33,245 nt of DNA. Origin: G020353115 sp964481765. GTDB taxonomy: Bacteria > Bacteroidota > Bacteroidia > Bacteroidales > VadinHA17. Under the pieces are notes generated by a model, which was not told the origin of the DNA, did no database searches, and worked only from the letters and a program-made list of their open reading frames with translations. Positions 17,680 through 26,316 of this stretch are shown piece by piece. The position numbers were made by a program, and so were the translations under genes. Location of the stretch: the NCBI GenBank assembly GCA_964481765.1, contig CAYZVJ010000029.1:1-33245 (forward strand), read 5' to 3'. Numbering within the stretch: position 1 is the stretch's first letter; each line of letters starts with the position of its first letter.

Positions 17680-19767
17680 TCAGGATTTTACCTTTATTTC
17701 AAGGTATATCAAAGCACGGATTGACCATTGCCATTCGGGATCCATCGCCAGGGTAACCTCAAGGACTTCATGAACCTGATCATCAACGGATGCTTGAAAT
17801 TGTATCAGGTTTCCACCTGGATCTTTCTGCAGGGTGAATGTTGAACCGGGAGGGAGATCCATCCTGCATGTCTTTACCTGCGAATTGGTGAACAGTTTTT
17901 TATAGGGGAACCGGGATTTTGTATCACTGGAAAAAAACAATCCGCCTGCTTTCTCTGTGTCGGATAACACAATGGACACCTCCGATGGATATTCACTTTC
18001 GTTTGTAATCTTCACGTCAGCAGTATAGTTTGGATAGATGCTTCGGTAGCGGATAATAGCGGTGGTATCTGTAACGATTTGTTCCTCCTTCCATTCCCTC
18101 CCCTTGTTTTCCGGATTACTTCGTGAAGAGGCATTATCCCTGATTTGGGTAACCCTGTGGGCTAACAATTCTTCATCCATATCAACGAGTTGGTTATTCC
18201 ACACACGGATTTTTCCATCGGTCAGAACAGCGAATATATCACGTGATTCTGTACTGTTTACGATCAGGTTAGCCAGGCAATCGGGATCATCTGTAATGGG
18301 TTGCATTTCAAAGGATCCACGACGGATCAGAACGATGTCTGCTTCTTTCCCGGGTTCAATGGTCCCAATCCGGTTTTCCTGCTGTAATGCTTTTGCTCCC
18401 TCGATCGTGGCGGACCGCAGAATACCCCACGAATCCAGTCCGTCCGGTAAGGGGACATTCAAGGCAATTACCTTCTGGAGATGACTCATCAGCCGCATGG
18501 CTGCCAGCATATCGATCCGGTCGTTGCTGGCAGCACCATCCGTTCCAATCGTAACAGGCACACCTGCCTGTATATACGATGCAATCGGCGCGATACCGCT
18601 TGCCAGGTAAGCATTGCTTTCAGGATTGTGGTTGATGTAGATATCGTGTTTCTTGTATATTTCAATATCTCCGGGGGTTAAAAATGCACTGTGTATCGAC
18701 ACATACCCGTTGTCAAATGCACCGAGGTGTTCCAGAAATGGTATATAGGTTGGCCCTGTTTTGCTGGCAAGGGTTTCAAGAAAAGCGATGTCATTCTCAT
18801 TATACCGGTTTCTTTCTTCGGGAGATGAGCCAATCAAATCAAGAATAATCCGTGCATTTTGAGATATGGCAGCGATAGCATCAATGGAGGGTGGTTCAGG
18901 TGTTTCTGCTATTTCTTCCAGGAATTTCTTATCTCCGGCTTGAAGGCTGTCACCATAAACTTTAAGGTAGCTCTTAACAGTGGTTAACCAGTCTCGCTGG
19001 CATTGAACATTTTCAAGAATGTGCTCAGCAATGGGGACACCGTTGGTTGTGGCAAACCGGATCCCATCATATAACGTGGGGATCGGTATACGTTCCGGGG
19101 GAAGGTGTGCCACAAACAGATCCCGGTTGTTCTGAAGAGCATAGTCCCGGAGACGGTTAAATTCCATAAGCTGCGTTTCAGCAGGTAGAAAGACCGCCGT
19201 ATGGGTAAATGTTACTGCCCCTCCTAACCCCGATTGTATCATGGCAGCAATCACCTGTTCGAATTTCTTTTCATCCGCATTGATGGACCAGTCGATAACC
19301 GATGTGATCCCATGAAGTATTGCGTCATAACAGGCTGCCAGGTTCAATTCGTAAAACTCTTCATCTGTCATGTGAAAAGAAGGCTTGTACACTTTTGGGA
19401 TCCATTGTTGCAGTTGCTCAGAGGGACTCACACTGCGCGACAAATGTTGCCACAGGTGGGTGTGCGTATTTACAAATCCAGGCAAAGCATAGAAATGCTC
19501 TCCCGGAATTTCCAGACCAATGTTTTGCGGAAGATCCTGGCCTGACAGCGATACCGATTGAATTACCCCATCGCGGATTAGAATATCCATACCTTCTAAA
19601 ACCGTTTCTCCAACCGGGTCAATGACAGAAACATTACGAATACATATCGGACCGGTTGCAGACAGGATCTCATCCAATGAGGGAAGAGACTGCTGATGGC
19701 ATGAAACTAGTAGAAACAAGAATAACAGGACCAGGGGGCGGGAATTGAATATTCTACGGCATTCCAT
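17680..19767 (-). CDS. amidohydrolase-family lipoprotein with C-terminal extension
   Basis: This 695-residue protein has a lipobox LVSC with Cys23, so it is probably a lipid-anchored envelope protein. Residues 40-530 form an amidohydrolase of the ATZ/TRZ (chlorohydrolase, SsnA-like) branch: metal-binding His102 and His104 in FVNTHTHLWQH, His359 in SIHSAFLTP, NHNPESNAYLASGIAPI near 379-395, and Asp410 in TIGTDGAASNDR. A GTIEPGKEADIVLI strand closes the composite beta domain. Family members hydrolyse C-N or C-Cl bonds of amidine, amide or triazine-like compounds; the substrate here cannot be predicted. The last 150 residues (from about 545) are a beta-rich addition not found in typical members. 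Extracytoplasmic placement is unusual for this branch, which is mostly cytosolic. Confidence 0.85.
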   Translation of the reverse strand: MECRRIFNSRPLVLLFLFLLVSCHQQSLPSLDEILSATGPICIRNVSVIDPVGETVLEGMDILIRDGVIQSVSLSGQDLPQNIGLEIPGEHFYALPGFVNTHTHLWQHLSRSVSPSEQLQQWIPKVYKPSFHMTDEEFYELNLAACYDAILHGITSVIDWSINADEKKFEQVIAAMIQSGLGGAVTFTHTAVFLPAETQLMEFNRLRDYALQNNRDLFVAHLPPERIPIPTLYDGIRFATTNGVPIAEHILENVQCQRDWLTTVKSYLKVYGDSLQAGDKKFLEEIAETPEPPSIDAIAAISQNARIILDLIGSSPEERNRYNENDIAFLETLASKTGPTYIPFLEHLGAFDNGYVSIHSAFLTPGDIEIYKKHDIYINHNPESNAYLASGIAPIASYIQAGVPVTIGTDGAASNDRIDMLAAMRLMSHLQKVIALNVPLPDGLDSWGILRSATIEGAKALQQENRIGTIEPGKEADIVLIRRGSFEMQPITDDPDCLANLIVNSTESRDIFAVLTDGKIRVWNNQLVDMDEELLAHRVTQIRDNASSRSNPENKGREWKEEQIVTDTTAIIRYRSIYPNYTADVKITNESEYPSEVSIVLSDTEKAGGLFFSSDTKSRFPYKKLFTNSQVKTCRMDLPPGSTFTLQKDPGGNLIQFQASVDDQVHEVLEVTLAMDPEWQWSIRALIYLEIKVKS

Positions 19768-19868
19768 AACAAATGAGTTTATAACCTATTCTACATTTTT
19801 GTAAGTTTAAAATTAATTATTGCATTTCCAATTCCAAGAGGTTTCTGTGAAACTTATTTCCCATTTCC

Positions 19869-19898
19869 TTGACAATGCCCGTAAATTTCCTAATTTTG
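19869..19898 (+). promoter_or_regulatory. Bacteroidota housekeeping promoter for the lipoprotein at 19984
   Basis: TTG (19869-19871), a 19-base spacer and TAATTTTG (19891-19898) fit the consensus fully. Transcription would start near 19905, leaving a leader of about 80 bases that contains an 11-base tandem duplication (19915-19936). Confidence 0.55.
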
Positions 19899-19914
19899 TC
19901 AATTGAAATGATCC

Positions 19915-19936
19915 GGATCCCAGCTGGATCCCAGCT
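19915..19936 (+). repeat. perfect 11-base tandem duplication in a 5' leader
   Basis: GGATCCCAGCT occurs twice head to tail (19915-19925 and 19926-19936). It lies in the predicted untranslated leader of the lipoprotein gene. It may be a recent slippage duplication or a pair of binding sites. Confidence 0.6.
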
Positions 19937-19983
19937 CTCTTTGCTTCCTTTCTGTGTCGTTGTCCTGGTAATGAATAGAGGCC

Positions 19984-20487
19984 ATGAATCCACGTAAACT
20001 CCTTTTGATTCCAGCATTGCTGGCATTCATCTTTACTTTCAGTTGTGAAAAACCAGCAGAAGAGGTAGAGGACCTGAAGATTCCTACTTCTGTGACGTAT
20101 GATTTTTCCGGGATTTGGACACTTTCTGCCTGGATCCCGATTGATTGCCCGGGTTGCTTTAGTTACCGTTATTACATATCCGGCGGGGATCTGAGATTCG
20201 ATTCCCAGTCCTATGATCTGAAACTCACCTATACCTTCAATAACCTTCCCGATTCCATTGTAGAACAAGGGACCTATATTTATTCATCCGATTACTTCGT
20301 TTCGTGGGAGGGAGCAAGTACCATGTTTACCGGGGAGATCATATTTACACCTGGTCAGGGAGATCCCTGGACGATTCAGTACCAGATTGAGAATCCCGAG
20401 AATCAGAATCATAATGTAATATTTAAGAATTTCATCTTGAAAAATGACGCAACCGAAGTGATGTTTTACTGGGAACGTGAATTTTGA
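19984..20487 (+). CDS. small lipoprotein of unknown function
   Basis: This 167-residue protein starts with a lysine-containing signal sequence and lipobox TFSC (Cys21), so it is a predicted lipoprotein. I do not recognise the family. The mature part begins with an acidic linker (EKPAEEVEDL), then a segment with FSGIWTLSAW and a CPGC pair (about residues 55-58), and further strands to a C-terminal MFYWEREF. The pattern of strands around a W-containing start recalls lipocalin-like domains that bind hydrophobic ligands, but that is a guess. The CPGC could form a disulphide or a metal site. It is monocistronic as far as can be seen, with its own promoter at 19869, and is divergent from the amidohydrolase. 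Confidence 0.75.
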   Translation: MNPRKLLLIPALLAFIFTFSCEKPAEEVEDLKIPTSVTYDFSGIWTLSAWIPIDCPGCFSYRYYISGGDLRFDSQSYDLKLTYTFNNLPDSIVEQGTYIYSSDYFVSWEGASTMFTGEIIFTPGQGDPWTIQYQIENPENQNHNVIFKNFILKNDATEVMFYWEREF

Positions 20488-20803
20488 GAAATACTTCTTC
20501 TCAACGCTGTTTTTACCTGACCGGTATCCAACACCATAGAAAATGCCCCCCCGTTTATATACCTCTTTTTACTGTCCCGATTTCATCCAACATCAATACA
20601 AAATGTATATTTTTGTGGCCTGTTTATCTATATTATTGACCCGGGCAGTTTTTGTGACAGGAAGTGATGCTACGCCCTGGCACAAGAACAACATTTGTGA
20701 ATTCAAATGTTTAATTCTAACTTTAAGGGTAGAATTTGTGGATTATCATCGACCAGGAATTTGTGAAAAGTAAAGAATCTCACACTTTTATTTTTCTTTA
20801 CGT
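20488..20803. other. 316-base intergenic region, nothing recognised
   Basis: No repeat, RNA gene or good promoter is seen. A short open frame at 20543-20773 has no start context and no recognisable sequence. A TATTTTTC box at 20789-20796 just before the next gene is one base off the -7 consensus, but the nearest TTG (20761) is too far. Confidence 0.45.
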
Positions 20804-21286
20804 ATGAGATTAAAGAAAGGGACCATTTTCGTTTTCATTGTTTTCTCATTCGCAGTTGCGATTGTTTGCATTTTTTATTGTGTTGACAAACAAAAAAAGT
20901 ATCAGAAATTGGTAGAAGGAACCCCTCCTGCACCTCCTACAATTGAGCTATTGGATAGCCTGGAAAATGAACGGGATCGTATATTGAATATACCTTCCGA
21001 AGAGGTCTCCACCGACCATTTGGTGAAAGTAGCTATGCTTAATGCTCAACATGATTCGATCCTTCACAGCACAGAGTATCTTGTTGATAGAGAATATTGG
21101 GATACGATCAGCATTCCATTCAATGAAAAGGAGAGTAAATTGAATACCCAGTATTTGTTGGGAGCTCTGGGCGTACTGGTTGGAATTGCCTTAGGAACCT
21201 GGTCATCCATCATGTTATACTCTAGAAGGCAAATGGAACTGCTTGCGCGGTCAAACAAACCAAGAGGGCCCGTTGTGAAATATTAA
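20804..21286 (+). CDS. small membrane protein with two membrane helices
   Basis: This 160-residue protein has a membrane helix at about residues 7-26 and a second at about 118-140. About 90 polar residues between them are proline-rich at first (TPPAPPTIELL) and then helical and charged (LDSLENERDRI, HLVKVAMLNAQHDS). The N-terminal lysines suggest that both ends face the cytoplasm and the central loop faces the periplasm. I do not recognise a family. The mid-loop could be a short coiled coil. It ends only seven bases from the convergent TonB-C gene. It has no clear promoter. Role unknown. Confidence 0.65.
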   Translation: MRLKKGTIFVFIVFSFAVAIVCIFYCVDKQKKYQKLVEGTPPAPPTIELLDSLENERDRILNIPSEEVSTDHLVKVAMLNAQHDSILHSTEYLVDREYWDTISIPFNEKESKLNTQYLLGALGVLVGIALGTWSSIMLYSRRQMELLARSNKPRGPVVKY

Positions 21287-21293
21287 CGTTCGA

Positions 21294-22052
21294 TTATTCC
21301 AACGAGAATACAACAGGGAAAGAGTAAGATACATTGACCGCTTTGCCTTTATGTTTGCCGGGTTTCCACCGGGGACTCGATTGAACCACACGGACTGCTT
21401 CCGCATTCAACTCTTCATTGATTCCTCTTACTACCTTAACATCATCCAGACTCCCGTCCCTTGTAACAACAAATTGTACATAAACCCTGCCACTTATTCC
21501 CTCTTCCATACAACGCTTGGGATAAATGATTTCTTGATCAATGTAATCCCTGAAATCGTGGTAGCCTGAAACTGCAAACTGTGGCATGTCCTCAACAATC
21601 AGGTAGACATGATCCCTGTCAACCGCATCCTTCACATGGATCTCCTGAGTTTCTGTAATTTGACTTGTTCTTCTGTTTTCAGTGAGAACATGAAATACCA
21701 CCAGGGCAACAATGACAACCATGCTGACAAGCGTGGTTACCTTCCACTCATGAGCGTTTATCAATTTCTCCAGCTCTTCTTCAGGCTGTTCTTTAATTTT
21801 CCTTGTTTTTACAATACCTGCAGGAGTTCTGTCATAAACCCACGATACCCATACAGACAGGATGAAACCAGAACCAAGCAGGATAAAAGCGAGTGCCAAA
21901 ACCCATGATTGCAGCTTTAGGAGAGGAGATATTATGAGGATTAATTCAATCAGAAGAAAAGCCGTAGCAATATAGGCCGCAATCACACGAATTACCTTTC
22001 GGCGTTTCAGTTCGTTCCAAAACCAGGAAATATTATACGGACTATTTTCCAT
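21294..22052 (-). CDS. membrane protein with C-terminal TonB domain
   Basis: This 252-residue protein begins with a module seen at the N-terminus of many Bacteroidota membrane proteins: FWNELKRRKVIRVIAAY, two membrane helices at about 20-41 and 48-72, then VYDRTPAGIVKTRK. A third helix lies at about 103-123. A linker leads to a TonB C-terminal domain (about 167-252) with the typical IIYPKRCMEEGISGRVYVQF, VTRDGSLDDVKVVRG and RWKPGKHKGKAVNVSYSFP. TonB domains contact outer-membrane receptors, but many such proteins in this phylum have no ExbB/ExbD partner nearby, as here. The linker is short (about 40 residues), so spanning the periplasm looks difficult; a regulatory or scaffold role is possible. 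Confidence 0.82.
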   Translation of the reverse strand: MENSPYNISWFWNELKRRKVIRVIAAYIATAFLLIELILIISPLLKLQSWVLALAFILLGSGFILSVWVSWVYDRTPAGIVKTRKIKEQPEEELEKLINAHEWKVTTLVSMVVIVALVVFHVLTENRRTSQITETQEIHVKDAVDRDHVYLIVEDMPQFAVSGYHDFRDYIDQEIIYPKRCMEEGISGRVYVQFVVTRDGSLDDVKVVRGINEELNAEAVRVVQSSPRWKPGKHKGKAVNVSYSFPVVFSLE

Positions 22053-22261
22053 GATGCAGGTTAGGATGCTGGATTTGATCTTATAAAATTAATTGAACTA
22101 TCGGTTAAATCCAAGTCCTTTATCCTGTTTTGAATAATATTTTGTTAATATTGATGGCAATTCTTCCGGCTATTCGTAATTTGCAAGACTTAGGGAAAGG
22201 ATGGGTGAAGCAATCTTGTTTTTGGAAATATTCCCGGGGTGTAATTTTTTGTTGGATACAG

Positions 22262-22270
22262 AAGGAGGTT
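22262..22270 (+). promoter_or_regulatory. strong ribosome-binding site for the gene at 22278
   Basis: AAGGAGGTT lies seven bases before the ATG at 22278. Strong Shine-Dalgarno sites are uncommon in this phylum. Its position favours the ATG at 22278 over the in-frame ATG at 22284. Confidence 0.6.
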
Positions 22271-22277
22271 ACAAAGT

Positions 22278-23753
22278 ATGGTAATGCGGCTGAAACAACC
22301 AATTAGGAACCTGACCCTTTTGTCAGGCTTTTTTCTCCTGCTATTGTTTCCTGTCAATGCACAGACCGGATCCACTCCGGTTATCATTGATACCGATTGT
22401 GCACCGGACGACCTGAGGGCGATCTGTATGTTCGCAGCAATCCGGGAAATCAACCTGCTTGCCATTACCTCATCGGATGGTGCTCTGTCTCCGGGTAGCG
22501 GAGTGGATAAAATTTCACGGATCATTCCCGATCTATTCGTGGAGGAGATCCCGGTAGCTCCGGGCAGGGAATTAAATATCGAGCCACCGGAGTGGAGAGA
22601 ATTTTGCGAAAACATCCCCTGGAGTAAAAATGCAGGATTTACCGTAGAGACAGGCATGACTGCCGTTTCCCTTATTACCCGTTTACTCTCCGGATCGGCA
22701 ACGAAAATTACCTTCATCTGCCTGGGATCCATGACAAATTTGTTCGATGTAATCCGGGAATCACCGGAGTTAATAAAAAAAATTGAACGCGTGATCTGGT
22801 ACAATGATGCGCTCAATCCATTATCAGGACCAAATTATGAGCGTGATCCGGAAGCAGCTGAGGCGATCCTTTCCGGGAACCTGAATGTATCGATCATTTC
22901 AAACCTGTCAAAAACCGGTGCTGTCTTAAATAATGACCTGTTGCAGCATATCCGATCCATAGAAACTCCGTTTGCACAGACAATTACCGCCTCCCATTCC
23001 TATCCACTTCTACTGGAGCGAATAAACAACAATGATGTGATCCTTTGGGATGACCTGTTGCCAGTCTGGTTTGTCTGTCCGGATTGCTTCGATATGGAAC
23101 CCGATAAAACCAACCCGAATATCAGCATGACGAAAGATTATGATATCCTTGAAATCAAACGCAGGATACTCGACATCCTTTCTCAACAGTATGATTACAG
23201 CCGGCACATTATGTTCGATAAATTTCCGGTGGATCCCGGTATCTATCGAAGCGATATTACTCCGGTTGCCCGTGAGACCATTGAGAAATTTGGAAGAGAT
23301 GAGTGGAGAATCTGTGTACTGACCAATGAGATGCATGGCCACCTGGGAATCTATTCAATTGTCGGTGCTAAAATGGGACTGAAAGCAAGGGAATGGTTTT
23401 CTGTCGGGATCGATCAATTACACGTGATTTCTTTTGCCGGAAACAGCCCGCCGCTCAGTTGCCTGAATGACGGACTGCAGGTTAGTACCGGGGCTACCCT
23501 GGGGCAGGGGACAATAACGGTTTCTTCCGATGCAACCTTATTGCCGAAGGCACGCTTTGCTTTCAAAGGCAAAACCATTGAATTGCAGTTAAAAGATGAA
23601 TACAGGAAACAGGTTGAATCCGATATTAGCCGGGGAATCGTTCAGTATGGCAATTTGACGTCAGGATACTGGAAACTGATCCGGAGACTGGGCCTGAAAT
23701 ACTGGAGGGAATGGGACAGAAACGATATGTTTACTATAACCGTTTTGGAGTAA
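22278..23753 (+). CDS. exported nucleoside hydrolase fused to an FmdE-like domain
   Basis: This 491-residue protein has a signal peptide ending near residue 29 (PVNAQ). Residues 33-260 are nucleoside hydrolase-like: the calcium-binding DTDCAPDD motif at 38-45, FICLGSMTNL near 146-155, a WYND segment, and a RDPEAAEAIL helix. This family cleaves the N-glycosidic bond of ribonucleosides. From about residue 345 the chain resembles the E subunit of formylmethanofuran dehydrogenase (FmdE): EMHGHLGIYSIVGAKMG (His353, His355), then CLNDGLQVSTGATLGQG. FmdE proteins usually have a second Cys in TGCT; here it is Ala406. It is followed 80 bases later by an M28 peptidase on the same strand, so co-transcription is plausible. 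The joint role of the two domains is unknown; FmdE-like domains bind metal. Confidence 0.82.
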   Translation: MVMRLKQPIRNLTLLSGFFLLLLFPVNAQTGSTPVIIDTDCAPDDLRAICMFAAIREINLLAITSSDGALSPGSGVDKISRIIPDLFVEEIPVAPGRELNIEPPEWREFCENIPWSKNAGFTVETGMTAVSLITRLLSGSATKITFICLGSMTNLFDVIRESPELIKKIERVIWYNDALNPLSGPNYERDPEAAEAILSGNLNVSIISNLSKTGAVLNNDLLQHIRSIETPFAQTITASHSYPLLLERINNNDVILWDDLLPVWFVCPDCFDMEPDKTNPNISMTKDYDILEIKRRILDILSQQYDYSRHIMFDKFPVDPGIYRSDITPVARETIEKFGRDEWRICVLTNEMHGHLGIYSIVGAKMGLKAREWFSVGIDQLHVISFAGNSPPLSCLNDGLQVSTGATLGQGTITVSSDATLLPKARFAFKGKTIELQLKDEYRKQVESDISRGIVQYGNLTSGYWKLIRRLGLKYWREWDRNDMFTITVLE

Positions 23754-23833
23754 ATGACAGACCGTTTCCCTTAAAAATGAATTTAACAATCAAGCTGATC
23801 ACTTTTTATAAAACAGTATAAAACAATTAAAAA

Positions 23834-25405
23834 ATGAAAAAAATCGCTTTTTTATCGTTATCAATTTACCTTGTTTTTGCTCTACCCTCAGGATATGCCC
23901 AGAGCAACAAAGTAGTTGAAAAAATCATTGAGATCGGTACAACCGATAACCGGACCATGGATCACCTCGATGTTATCTGCAACCGTTTCGGTGGCAGACT
24001 GGTTGGATCAGATGCCTTTGAAAATGCGGCAGAATGGTGTGCTGCACAATTCAGGGAGTGGGGCATGGAGGTGGTAATGGATGAAGCCGGTGAGGTGCCG
24101 GTCGGGTTCAACCGGGGACCCTGGTTTGGCCGGTTGCTTGGAGAAAATGGCATGTACCTCCATTTTGCAACACCTTCCTATACTGCAGGAACTAAAGGTG
24201 TTCAAAAAGGACATGTGTTGCTGGAACCAAAAACCCAGGCGGAATTTGACAGGATGAAAGGCACGTTGAACGGTGCATGGGTGTTGATTACGGGAACGAA
24301 TAACGGCTGGCCCATCGACTACTCAGCGGAAGCGGATGCAAACCGGGATTCAATCATTGCAGAAAACCTGGAAATAGAAAAAAAGAACCGGGAAATCAGG
24401 GCGGAAAACAGGAGAATGGGTGAAGAGGGAGAACAGAAGGAACTGATTCCGTTGAAAGATGAACCGGCACTTTTTTATAAACAGATGCGGGAAGCCGGGA
24501 TCCTGGGCATCATCCAGCCTTCAACCATACCAATCCGGGCGCTGTACGACAGGAAAAACATCGATCAAATGACCTTTGAAACATTACCCACCGTGCCGGA
24601 TATCAAACTGGATGAACACCAGTACAAAATCATAGAGCAAATGGTAAAGGAGCGCCGCCGGTTCGAACTGGAGTTTGATATTAGAAACCACTTTAAAATG
24701 GGACCGGTAAAATACCACAACGTGATCGGAATCATCCGGGGTACCAAATATCCCGATGAATATGTGATCATGGGTGGTCATCTCGATGCATATGATGTTG
24801 CAACCGGTGGGGTGGACGATGGATCGGGAATTACACCGGCAATGGAAGCTGCACGGTTGATCATGGAAGCCGGGGGAAAACCAAAGCGGACAATCCTGGT
24901 TATCGCATGGGCTGCAGAAGAATTTGGCCTGTACGGATCGAAACACTGGGTGGAGGAAAATAGTGATAAACTTGACAGGATTTCCAACATGTTTAACCGC
25001 GATGGGGGACCTACTGTTGCCAATAGCTTGCGCGTTACCGAAGCAATGTGGGACGATATGGAAAAAATTTGTGAACCGTTAAGCGACATTAATCCCGATT
25101 TTCCCTTCACGCTCGAAAAAGCAGAACCGAGAAGACGTCCGGAAGAACCACGCGGAACTGATAGCGGACCGTTTGCTGTCGCCGGTGTGCCCGTTATTAC
25201 TTTTGGAACAGCCGATACAAAGGGATATAATTTCGACTACCGTGAGATCTGGCATACCGAAAGAGACCTCTACAATAAAAGCATCCCCGAATACCAGGAA
25301 CATACAGCCGTGGTTACCGCCGTGGTCGTCTATGGAGTCGCCAACCTCGATCACCTGCTTTCACGGGAAGGATACTGGAGGGAAGAAGAAGAAGCTGAGA
25401 AGTAG
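23834..25405 (+). CDS. exported M28-family metallopeptidase
   Basis: This 523-residue zinc peptidase has a signal peptide ending near residue 23 (GYAQ). The catalytic M28 fold carries His316 (GGHLDAYD), Asp328 (GVDDGSG), the general-base and zinc Glu pair 362/363 (AAEEFGLYGS), Asp390 (FNRDGG) and His474 (WHTERD), so all ligands are present. A PA-type insert lies between about 120 and 290. It includes a long charged stretch (about 178-205, rich in Glu, Lys, Arg) that looks like a flexible helix and is not typical. M28 enzymes of this type are aminopeptidases or carboxypeptidases that finish peptide degradation in the periplasm. It sits behind the nucleoside hydrolase gene, which fits a nutrient-scavenging pair. 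Confidence 0.93.
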   Translation: MKKIAFLSLSIYLVFALPSGYAQSNKVVEKIIEIGTTDNRTMDHLDVICNRFGGRLVGSDAFENAAEWCAAQFREWGMEVVMDEAGEVPVGFNRGPWFGRLLGENGMYLHFATPSYTAGTKGVQKGHVLLEPKTQAEFDRMKGTLNGAWVLITGTNNGWPIDYSAEADANRDSIIAENLEIEKKNREIRAENRRMGEEGEQKELIPLKDEPALFYKQMREAGILGIIQPSTIPIRALYDRKNIDQMTFETLPTVPDIKLDEHQYKIIEQMVKERRRFELEFDIRNHFKMGPVKYHNVIGIIRGTKYPDEYVIMGGHLDAYDVATGGVDDGSGITPAMEAARLIMEAGGKPKRTILVIAWAAEEFGLYGSKHWVEENSDKLDRISNMFNRDGGPTVANSLRVTEAMWDDMEKICEPLSDINPDFPFTLEKAEPRRRPEEPRGTDSGPFAVAGVPVITFGTADTKGYNFDYREIWHTERDLYNKSIPEYQEHTAVVTAVVVYGVANLDHLLSREGYWREEEEAEK

Positions 25406-25434
25406 AGACTTTGAGACTGTTAGACTCTGTGACT
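25405..25434 (+). repeat. short imperfect GACT tandem repeat
   Basis: GACT recurs four times in 30 bases: GAGACT at 25405 and 25413, AGACT at 25422 and GACT at 25431. It starts at the stop codon of the M28 gene. A similar but different GACT-based array lies at 30609-30636. Such phrases are common in intergenic DNA of this phylum. Confidence 0.45.
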
Positions 25435-25644
25435 AAGTTGTGGGTATTTGAGCGATTTTTGGGTAAAGCAGAGTGGCTGTGAAATGTTGGGAATACGGGA
25501 TTGTATGCCAGCCAAAATAATGTTTTCTTTATAACTTAGTCCACAACCAACATGCTGCTTTTTCCATTGAAAGTTTATGCAGGTTATTGAAACATTGTTT
25601 TAGTTTATTCGTATAAATATACTGATAATCAAATACTTAATGAA

Positions 25645-26097
25645 ATGAGAAACTGGGCAAGATTGTTTTCCGGGATCCTGATCAGTCTGGTGATCCTGGT
25701 AACTTCCGGATGCGAGGAAGAAAAGTCGAACAGAGAGGAGTTGTTAACCGCTCATCCCTGGAAATTTGAAAAGGCTGAAACAACCTCTACGAATCCCAAT
25801 ATTCAGGATGGTATAGTCCTGGCAAATGGTTTGCTGACTGCTGTTGGTGCCGTCTGGACATTCCATGAGAACGGAACTCATACACTGACCTTTACGAATC
25901 TTGAACCCCCTGAATCGGATGATGGTACATGGGAGCTCTCTTCTGATGGAAAAACTCTTTATCTGACCATGGGTGACGAGGAGGAAGAAGAGGCACATAT
26001 TAAGTCCTTAACTTCCAGCAGACTGGTTTTTGAGGAGGAGCTATGGGACGATGAACAGCAGGAGTTTTATACAACCTCCAACTCCTGGGTGAAATAG
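25645..26097 (+). CDS. lipocalin-like lipoprotein
   Basis: This 150-residue predicted lipoprotein has lipobox TSGC with Cys23. The mature part starts with LLTAHPWKFEKAE, then GAVWTFHENGTHTLTF, GTWELSSDGKTLYLTM and LTSSRLVFEEEL. This is the usual order of strands in the lipocalin-like (META/DUF4923-style) small lipoproteins of Bacteroidota, in which a W opens the barrel and GTWEL closes the first sheet. A run of acidic residues (GDEEEEEAH, about 109-117) is in a loop. Members probably bind a ligand at the envelope or are structural; no enzyme function is known. It has no clear promoter and no operon partner. Confidence 0.78.
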   Translation: MRNWARLFSGILISLVILVTSGCEEEKSNREELLTAHPWKFEKAETTSTNPNIQDGIVLANGLLTAVGAVWTFHENGTHTLTFTNLEPPESDDGTWELSSDGKTLYLTMGDEEEEEAHIKSLTSSRLVFEEELWDDEQQEFYTTSNSWVK

Positions 26098-26285
26098 TCG
26101 GATTTCATCATCGCCCGATTTTCCCATTGGAATCGCCAGGCAACAGCTCGGATACCATCTTTTTTGGAGGGATTTGATACGATGACTGAGTGAAGGATAC
26201 ATTTGTATAGGAAAGTCATCGTATCACTATTGTGTGAGTTTATAAGAATTAAGTGAACAACCCGCCATTAAAACTCCTTAAATAT

Positions 26286-26316
26286 CTCGCAACCCGACTC
26301 AAGTTCGGGTTGCGAG
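26286..26316. repeat. perfect 12-bp inverted repeat
   Basis: CTCGCAACCCGA (26286-26297) pairs perfectly with TCGGGTTGCGAG (26305-26316) around a 7-base loop. No T tract follows, so it is not a standard terminator. It lies about 190 bases after the lipoprotein stop, at the edge of the repeat island. Confidence 0.6.

Noticed and set aside
20543..20773. 76-codon + strand frame in the spacer before the two-helix protein
   Set aside because: No promoter or ribosome-binding site and no convincing protein features.
22190..22816. 208-codon minus-strand frame overlapping the nucleoside hydrolase gene
   Set aside because: Antisense shadow of a real gene; no signal sequence, domain or promoter supports it.
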